From Oligoflexales bacterium (GTDB lineage: Bacteria; Myxococcota_A; UBA9042; DTJE01), in contig DUVQ01000169.1 in the NCBI GenBank assembly GCA_012840965.1, forward strand, positions 1 through 41,331: a stretch of DNA of 41,331 bases, in the 5' to 3' direction. This document shows, piece by piece, positions 8,956 to 15,605 of this stretch. Position numbers and translations under genes: made by a program. Position 1 is the first letter of the stretch. Every line of letters starts with the position of its first letter. A model generated the notes under the pieces. The model was not told where the DNA came from. It did no database searches and was given only the letters and a program-made list of their open reading frames with translations.

Positions 8956-11391
8956 TCAACCGTTTCCAATTGGGCTAAGTTCTCCAATTTCCAATCGTTT
9001 TGCAAGGATGTCGGCAGAAGCAGTGGCGTCTTGTGACCATCTAGGTAGCTTTTTCAGCATGTCAGCGGCAGCTCTTAAACTGTTTTCAGCCGCAGACATC
9101 GCGGCAGCAGAGGTCATTATGCTTTGACTGTTACGATTATGCTGGGGTAGCAAAAATCGGCATGAAACGTTGTCTTTTAGAGCAAGTCTGGCAAAGTCTT
9201 CAATTTCATGGAGATTGGCCAAAAGGATTACCATGCTGTAGACGATTTCTCCGTCAAACTTTCCTTGGGATTTTGCGGCTTGCAACGCCTCTAAATTCTT
9301 GCGTATTGTGGTCCAAGAAACCCCACGATTTACCATTTCAAATGTCTTGGGTGAGGCTGCATTCAAGCTAACAGTAATCGACTTAAAGGGCAGTTTAGGA
9401 AGTGACTCAATCCACTTTAGCGTCAGTAGAGAGCCATTTGTAACCAGCCCAATAGATGGCTTTAAATCAAGGGTAGCCAGCCTTTCAATCCACTGGCGAA
9501 AGTATGGCGAAGTCAAAGGCTCGCCACCGTTTATGTCCACTGTAGTGCCATTTTTTATCCACTTTTCGATGTCATTCCAAAACTCAGGCGAGCGCTGGTC
9601 GTCGAGAGTGCCCTTTTCACCACAGTCACACATCAGGCAGTTATAGTTGCAAAAAGAAGTAACTGGGATCCCAATGGAAAGTGGGGCGTGATCAACTTCT
9701 ATTTTGCCGTTGATCATCGCCTGTGCGACTTCTAATTGCCTTTCTAAATTGCTATCCGCGGTCAACACAAATCTGGCTAGCGTTTCCTGGCCACTTACCA
9801 AAATTGGGCAAGTGGACCTGCAGCCAGGTGGATGTTGGCTTGATACCATTTCTTTACGATATTCCTTGAAAAGGTTGTCTTTCCAAAGGGTTGAGGGGTT
9901 TGAGTTTTCAGGGGCAAAATGGCGCGACGACATGTAGTCTGCACAGCATGGACCAAAGGTGTTTTCATCGTGCAGCTCAAGACGGGTCCAAGGTCTGGTA
10001 CACAAAATAGCCGGCAAATTATCAGCCCCAACCAATTCCCCAAGGGATATCTGCCCCCGTCCCTGCCCCTGCCCCCGCCCCAGCACCTCCAAAGCCCTGC
10101 GTCGCCACCCCTCAATCAACGGAATAGGGTGCAAATTCTGGATCCCAAACCGCCTAGCATATGGAGCCGGCACCCCAAGACAAGTGTCATCCTGGGCACA
10201 GTTTTTACAGGTTAATGACTTCACCCAAGGCTTAGAAAAATCTTCATAACCGGTTTCTTCTTTAGAAATTTTAGGGCGATTAACCATCATTGCTCGCTGA
10301 TCGGGCGTCACAAAACACGGTGGTATTGACGCATGGGTGCTGCTGACCAAAGGCGCCATTGGAAGGCCTGATCTTGCAGCAGTTTCAACGGCCAACTCAA
10401 GCAGTGGGACAAGCTCTTCATATGGTATCAGCCATTGGTCTGACTCTGGACGATGGGGAGGGCACATCAGGACTGAAACATGCAGTTCTGGAAGGGGCAG
10501 GCCCATCAGCAATTCAGGCAGATTTCGCGCTAAAACAGCGAGATGTGCAGCATTTCTGGAACCAACGACAACATTGACAATCACACGATGCCCAGCCCCA
10601 AGGAGGTTTTTCAAGCCCTTGATTGCAAGCGGCATTTGTCCCTTTGTCTGGGTGATTTCATCGTACAAGTGCTCGTCAATCGAGTGTAACGAGACAAACC
10701 ACAAAAGCCTGGGGTCTGGTTGTATAGCAGGGGCAGATTTTGCAAATGAAACAGCATTCGTCTGGACTTGGACTCCTTCAACTTCGCGCGAAGCCAATAT
10801 TTGGCGCAAAACATCGACCCAATCTTTTCGCAGGGTTGGCTCACCACCTGTAAGGGTAATCAGGCTTCCTGGAAACTCAGTTATTGCAGCTTGGATGCCG
10901 GTTTGCAGCTCTGCATCCGCTGGCTCGGCGCAGTCAGGTGCGCTACAAAAGGGGCAGTTTTGATTACAAACAGGTGTAAGACGCAACAAAATCTGGGCCT
11001 TTGTGGCACCAGTGGAATCATGCGCCATATCCACGCTGGCAAAAGGAAATCTACGTGAAAACTCCCGAACGGCCATCTCGGGGCCACCTGCAGTCCAATC
11101 AGTCGGAAGCTTTTCTTCAAGCCTTGTCAAAATGGCGATTGCTAGGTTAATCAACGACATCCAATCGCCTGTATTTTCTTGGAAAATCTTGTATCTATAA
11201 GCGAAGTTTTTGGTTGATTTGTAACAGGGTTCTGTCGAATCAGGGCGTGACATATAAATGCTAGCGCCATTGTCACCAAGCTCAAAGGTCAAAACGCCAT
11301 GTTTAGCGAAAATCGAGCCTACTGGAACACCAGCTCGCCGCATCAGTTCTGCCAAGCGAGAAAGCCAGGAAGTTTTGGCAGAATCGTTCAT
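8956..11391 (-). CDS. Double radical-SAM protein (two CX3CX2C domains with a SPASM-like Cys region between)
   Basis: CNQNCPFC with LTGGEPTL; CNYNCLMC with INGGEPL; intervening CTRPWTRLELHDENTFGPCCADY...HPPGCRSTCPIL resembles SPASM/twitch Cys patterns. Confidence 0.88.
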   Translation of the reverse strand: MNDSAKTSWLSRLAELMRRAGVPVGSIFAKHGVLTFELGDNGASIYMSRPDSTEPCYKSTKNFAYRYKIFQENTGDWMSLINLAIAILTRLEEKLPTDWTAGGPEMAVREFSRRFPFASVDMAHDSTGATKAQILLRLTPVCNQNCPFCSAPDCAEPADAELQTGIQAAITEFPGSLITLTGGEPTLRKDWVDVLRQILASREVEGVQVQTNAVSFAKSAPAIQPDPRLLWFVSLHSIDEHLYDEITQTKGQMPLAIKGLKNLLGAGHRVIVNVVVGSRNAAHLAVLARNLPELLMGLPLPELHVSVLMCPPHRPESDQWLIPYEELVPLLELAVETAARSGLPMAPLVSSTHASIPPCFVTPDQRAMMVNRPKISKEETGYEDFSKPWVKSLTCKNCAQDDTCLGVPAPYARRFGIQNLHPIPLIEGWRRRALEVLGRGQGQGRGQISLGELVGADNLPAILCTRPWTRLELHDENTFGPCCADYMSSRHFAPENSNPSTLWKDNLFKEYRKEMVSSQHPPGCRSTCPILVSGQETLARFVLTADSNLERQLEVAQAMINGKIEVDHAPLSIGIPVTSFCNYNCLMCDCGEKGTLDDQRSPEFWNDIEKWIKNGTTVDINGGEPLTSPYFRQWIERLATLDLKPSIGLVTNGSLLTLKWIESLPKLPFKSITVSLNAASPKTFEMVNRGVSWTTIRKNLEALQAAKSQGKFDGEIVYSMVILLANLHEIEDFARLALKDNVSCRFLLPQHNRNSQSIMTSAAAMSAAENSLRAAADMLKKLPRWSQDATASADILAKRLEIGELSPIGNG
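10051..10084. repeat. In-frame GGGGCAGGGACGGGGGCAG-type hexanucleotide array inside the radical-SAM gene
   Basis: + strand ctgcccccgtccctgcccctgcccccgccccag, encoding (minus) GRGQGQGRGQ. Confidence 0.75.
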
Positions 11392-11397
11392 CTTCAG

Positions 11398-12783
11398 CTA
11401 GTCCCCTAAAGGTGCGCCACTTAAACCTTGCCAGTATCGATTGGTCCAGTGCGCCACCTCTGACATACGTAAAGCGTTGGCCATGTTGTCTATAAACGGC
11501 AAGACGCCTGCAAATCCCAAAAATGGTCTGTCTGCAAGACAATGGGTATGAAAGGAAGGAAAACCAAACTCAACAGAGGCCAGACCTTCTTGGGCAACCA
11601 TGCCGATGCCTGCCGTGTTTGAAACTAAAAGGGCTAGCCTATGCTCAGTGATCCGCTCACGCATCAACTTCAGCATCGGTTTTAGCCTTGGATAGATAAG
11701 CAGATGCGTCTGCGGTTCAAGCACCTTATCTAAGCCTGCAGCCTGCGCACGCGGATTGGTGATAATTGCAAAATCTAGTTGCAGCCCCAGCAATCTGGCT
11801 GTTTGGGCAAAACCCTTGGCTAGGTGGGGGTCTCCAAGATAGCCTGCTCGGCGATTTTGAAACACATATGGAATCAAAAACTCTAAAGATGGCACGATTT
11901 TAGCCAATTCCTGGTCAATAAATGCTTCGGCCTTGTCGCTACAGCCAAATTCTGCGCCAAGTTGCCTTACAAACTGTTCAGTCGCCTCCAACCCAAAGGG
12001 CAAGTCGCAGTGAATCAGCCTAGCGCCTGTCCGCTTGGCCAGCCAAGTCGCGGCTTTCTTCCCATAAGGCAACGAAATTATGGCTTCGGCATCCTTTACC
12101 TTTGATAAATCGGCAAAACTGTCACCACAAAGCCATATGGAGACAGGGTCAAGGTCCAAAGCCGCCAATATGCGCTTGAGCTCTGCCACGTTTGCCCGCT
12201 GGTCGCCTTCGTTACGGTCGTACAAGTGCCCAATAATGGCCACCTGCCTTGGCTTTGGGGTCCCTCCAGATAAATCTAGTTGCCTAGCCAAAGATACTAA
12301 CACTTCTTGGTATCCATCCATCCAGTCACCAGACAGCGATTTTCCTTGCACATGGATCACCGTTTTGCCTGTATCCTGCTGGATGCCGCGACAAAGCCGC
12401 TCATAGTCCGCACCAGTGATTACCGCCATCGGCATGGACGTCATGAAAACACCACCAACAACTGGGTGGCTGGCGATCTTTTTCAGGGTCGTTTCTATCG
12501 CGGCTTCCCTGGATTTCGCCATAAAGTGGGGATGTAACGCGGTGTTTGCTATCCTGTGATGACCTGAAACGCTGGTAAGGGTTGAAAGCCAGTCATGATT
12601 TCCTTGGACATACTGCGATTTCAGGTGGGTGCAGTCAGGTCCCTCAACCATGGTAAAGGCGTCTTTTATGGCATTAGTGGCAAGATAAACGCCCACCATA
12701 AAGGTGTACATGATTCTTTGGCTGTGGTCCAAAGATGCTGCATCTTCTGGCTTTGTAGGTTTGCTCATCTGGTTACTCCACAC
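11398..12783 (-). CDS. Nitrogenase component-1-like (NifD/NifK/BchN superfamily) subunit, 461 aa
   Basis: MVEGPDCTHLK resembles GPxGC; SGHHRIANTALH; PMAVITGADYERL resembles VIGDDLE; VIHVQGKSLSGDWMDGYQEVL resembles NTPGFxGxxxxGY. Tight operonic spacing with neighbours. Confidence 0.75.
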   Translation of the reverse strand: MWSNQMSKPTKPEDAASLDHSQRIMYTFMVGVYLATNAIKDAFTMVEGPDCTHLKSQYVQGNHDWLSTLTSVSGHHRIANTALHPHFMAKSREAAIETTLKKIASHPVVGGVFMTSMPMAVITGADYERLCRGIQQDTGKTVIHVQGKSLSGDWMDGYQEVLVSLARQLDLSGGTPKPRQVAIIGHLYDRNEGDQRANVAELKRILAALDLDPVSIWLCGDSFADLSKVKDAEAIISLPYGKKAATWLAKRTGARLIHCDLPFGLEATEQFVRQLGAEFGCSDKAEAFIDQELAKIVPSLEFLIPYVFQNRRAGYLGDPHLAKGFAQTARLLGLQLDFAIITNPRAQAAGLDKVLEPQTHLLIYPRLKPMLKLMRERITEHRLALLVSNTAGIGMVAQEGLASVEFGFPSFHTHCLADRPFLGFAGVLPFIDNMANALRMSEVAHWTNRYWQGLSGAPLGD

Positions 12784-14620
12784 GCAACCCTTCTGGGGTA
12801 CGGGCCAGCCACTTTTGGTAACGCCGGTAAAAGGGAGTTTTGCAGATTCCTATGATTCTTTCTAGGGTGCGAATCGCCCCTGCGTGGCCCATCTCGAATA
12901 CCTGCAGTGAGAGACGATTCTTTCCAGCTTCGCTGACACGCCAGTCAAAGAAATGGTAGGACAAGACAGCATCTGCTTTAGATTCATTTAGTCGCTGCCT
13001 CAATAGTTCAAAGGAATTAAAGGCTTTTATGATGTGGCGTTGGGGGTGTTCAAACTGGGCCAAGACCGTTTTCGCGGCCTCGCGTGCAGCCTCTCGTTGG
13101 TCAACCTTTATAAAGATATCCAGTCCAAAACCAGCCTCTTCCAAGAATGCAATCAAAGGGATACCCCAGGTTCTTGATGGGTAGGTCAAAAGCGCCAGTT
13201 CCTGGACACGCACAACAATTGCGATACGGTAGTTTGCCGCTTGTTCGCGCAGAGCCTGCCATCTTTCCAAAAGCTTGGCCTGTGCGTTTTCCAACACTTC
13301 ATCAACGTCGTTTTGCTGGTCAACCGCCTTCGCTACAGCTTTTACCCACCTATTAGTTGCCTCGAAACCAAAAGGAGCCTCGGGAGTTATTATGGTTGTC
13401 CTGGTCTCAGAGGTCAGATGCTGGTAGTGATTGTCCCACACGTTATTTGGGTACATCACCGAAACGGCCGCCTTTGGCAGCGCCCTGATCCGATCCGAAC
13501 TAAAAGTTGGAATGAGGTGGGCGTTTACGGTTATTCCACACTGCGCCAGCAATTCCTTTAGCTCGGCAACTGGCTCGTCCTCCGCAAATCCAATCAGATT
13601 GACCATATTGGGATCTGGGGCAGGTGCCTGTGCCTCGTATGTCAAGCGCCTTGCCTCAAGCAAGTCTTTGAAGACATTGAACATGCTAAATGGCGTCACT
13701 GTCAGATAAACCAAGGAAATGCCACTTTCTTTGGCTGTTTGCCTGACAACAGATTCAACATCTTCTCCAGTAACCATCGGGACGCATGTATTGCTGAAAA
13801 AGGTAATTTTATCCTTGTCTTCCGTTGTGGCTACCACATGGTCCAGAACTTCCCTCACTAGGCCAGGATTGCCCATAATGACGTCATGTTCGTTCAGGTC
13901 CGTAGTCACCATGCTGTTTACGCCAGGGTCCAGCGGCGTTTTATCAATCGGCAGATCAAAGCTTTTGGTCCTGTTGTCCCACGGATACTCGACCAAGGAG
14001 ATCAAGGGAGCCACCCCGTGGGGGGAAACTTGCAGGCACTCGTTATCACAATGCTGCACAAACCGGAATGACCCGGACAAATCGACGCTATCTAACTGGC
14101 CACGCTGGATCTCACCAGACGCGAAAAACTCAGCATACGCCCCAGCACCTGCCCAAGAATTCAACAAGTCCTCTACTTGGCGGCCCAAATACTTACGGAT
14201 TGTTGGGAGCTGCGAAATCTCAGGATCCTGCTGAATCTTTGCCAGCAGGTCCTCAAGGGTAGCGTCTCCAAGGCGCGTTGGAGCATGCAGACTGACCGCA
14301 GCATCTACGCTTTCATCTATTGTCTCGATCCCTTTGTATGACAACGCCAGATTTTTTGTAGCGACCCAAGCTCGCTCGCCAGCCTTGTTGTCCTTTATGG
14401 TCAGCACCATGCTGGGAGCTTTTGGCTGCGGCCCTAACAAAACCTCAATGTGGTCATCGTACCACACGACAATCTGGACCTTTAGGTGGTCTGGAGCCTC
14501 TTTTAGCCCCAACAGATGCTCAAATGCAGCTCTGCTGGCCTCCCCGCCACGAATACGCAGGGTATCTATCGCCTGTTCTTCAGGATCCAGCGCTACAGGT
14601 ACAGTATGGTGAAAGGACAT
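12773..14620 (-). CDS. Nitrogenase component-1-like (NifD/NifK superfamily) subunit with extra N-terminal domain, 615 aa
   Basis: VTTDLNEHDVIMGNPGLVREVL resembles TxLxExDxVFG; FFSNTCVPMVTGEDVESVV resembles TTCxxxVIGDDLE; CDNECLQVSPHGVAPL. Overlaps the 461-aa gene by 11 bp. Confidence 0.78.
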   Translation of the reverse strand: MSFHHTVPVALDPEEQAIDTLRIRGGEASRAAFEHLLGLKEAPDHLKVQIVVWYDDHIEVLLGPQPKAPSMVLTIKDNKAGERAWVATKNLALSYKGIETIDESVDAAVSLHAPTRLGDATLEDLLAKIQQDPEISQLPTIRKYLGRQVEDLLNSWAGAGAYAEFFASGEIQRGQLDSVDLSGSFRFVQHCDNECLQVSPHGVAPLISLVEYPWDNRTKSFDLPIDKTPLDPGVNSMVTTDLNEHDVIMGNPGLVREVLDHVVATTEDKDKITFFSNTCVPMVTGEDVESVVRQTAKESGISLVYLTVTPFSMFNVFKDLLEARRLTYEAQAPAPDPNMVNLIGFAEDEPVAELKELLAQCGITVNAHLIPTFSSDRIRALPKAAVSVMYPNNVWDNHYQHLTSETRTTIITPEAPFGFEATNRWVKAVAKAVDQQNDVDEVLENAQAKLLERWQALREQAANYRIAIVVRVQELALLTYPSRTWGIPLIAFLEEAGFGLDIFIKVDQREAAREAAKTVLAQFEHPQRHIIKAFNSFELLRQRLNESKADAVLSYHFFDWRVSEAGKNRLSLQVFEMGHAGAIRTLERIIGICKTPFYRRYQKWLARTPEGLRVE

Positions 14621-14622
14621 TG

Positions 14623-15444
14623 TCAGCCCTCGTGATCCCTAAGGAATGCAAACACTTCGTCGTCAGTCATAGGTGTCGGTAATGGCACTTCCTGTGGGTC
14701 AATTTTAAGCAAAGCTTCGCCAAGTTCCTTGAACGCCAACGATGCAGGTGCATCTGGCTCATACTCCAGGATGGTTCGCTGGTGCTTTTCCGCCTCTTGG
14801 ATGCGTGGATCGCGCTCAACTACCGTTATCACTTTGGTGTTTAAACGGTCCGCGAAAGCGTGCAGCAGATTTACGTTTGCCTCGTTGGAACGCAGGTTCA
14901 CAACAAGCCCAGCAAGACACACCCCATTACTGCGGTAAATATCAATGGCCCTAGCAATATTGTTGGCTGCAAAAATGGCCATGGGTTCTTCAGACAGGAC
15001 GATTAACACTTTCTTCGCAAAGCCATCGCGCAGCGGCGCCGCAAATCCGCCACAAACGACGTCTCCCAAGACATCGAACAGGGCTACATCATAGCGTCCA
15101 GACTGCAAAAGCTGCATTTCATCCAGGGTCTCGATCATTCTGGCAACACCACGGCCTCCACAACCAACTCCTGGGGTAGGCCCACCTGCCTCACAGCAGT
15201 CGATTTCATAGCGGCCAGTAGTCAGGATCTCCTCGGTCCCCATCGCCTCGGGGTCTTCCCGCAATACGTCCAAAACTGTTCGAATTTCCTGGCCTTCTTT
15301 TAATAAGCGCATGGCCGAATCATGTTTTGGATCACACCCGACGTGAAGTACTTTATTTCCGTTTTGCGCATAGTGAACGCTAAGGCTGGTGGCAACCACG
15401 GATTTGCCAATTCCACCTTTACCGTAGATTGCTATCGTTTCCAT
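14623..15444 (-). CDS. NifH/BchL-like ATP-dependent iron protein
   Basis: METIAIYGKGGIGKSVVATSLSVHYAQNGNKVLHVGCDPKHDS; both [4Fe-4S] cysteine contexts present: PGVGCGGRGVARMIE and FDVLGDVVCGGFAAPL. Confidence 0.93.
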   Translation of the reverse strand: METIAIYGKGGIGKSVVATSLSVHYAQNGNKVLHVGCDPKHDSAMRLLKEGQEIRTVLDVLREDPEAMGTEEILTTGRYEIDCCEAGGPTPGVGCGGRGVARMIETLDEMQLLQSGRYDVALFDVLGDVVCGGFAAPLRDGFAKKVLIVLSEEPMAIFAANNIARAIDIYRSNGVCLAGLVVNLRSNEANVNLLHAFADRLNTKVITVVERDPRIQEAEKHQRTILEYEPDAPASLAFKELGEALLKIDPQEVPLPTPMTDDEVFAFLRDHEG

Positions 15445-15479
15445 TACTTCTCCTGGTGCTAGTCGATTTAACTAAGCTT

Positions 15480-15540
15480 CCAAACGGGCAAATCAATATT
15501 TCAGTTTCCTTTGGGGCGTTTGGTCAATAAAACTGCCCGT
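15480..15540 (-). promoter_or_regulatory. Candidate structured leader upstream of the NifH-like gene
   Basis: TGCCCGT (15534-15540) is complementary to ACGGGCA (15484-15490); CGTTTGG (15517-15523) is complementary to CCAAACG (15480-15486). The two pairings overlap. Confidence 0.35.
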
Positions 15541-15605
15541 CACAGTATCCATTTAGCAAAAGCCCACGTCAACCCGTGATAAATTAAGCCATTCAAAATT
15601 AATGC

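Noticed and set aside
8690-11200. Plus-strand ORFs overlapping the radical-SAM/CDF genes
   Set aside because: No recognisable domains; antisense to strongly supported coding sequence.
14623-15444. Canonical nitrogenase (nifHDK) for N2 fixation
   Set aside because: The NifDK-like partners lack the full P-cluster Cys set and no nifE/N/B is present in the window, so diazotrophy is not supported.
14623-15444. ParA/MinD-type ATPase
   Set aside because: Both NifH-type cluster cysteines (GVGCGGRGV, GDVVCGGFA) are present and NifDK-like genes follow.
15445-15605. Precursor-peptide gene (19-codon ATG...TGA on the minus strand: MDTVTGSFIDQTPQRKLKY)
   Set aside because: Too short, no clear RBS or core-peptide features. 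It overlaps the candidate structured leader and cannot be supported.
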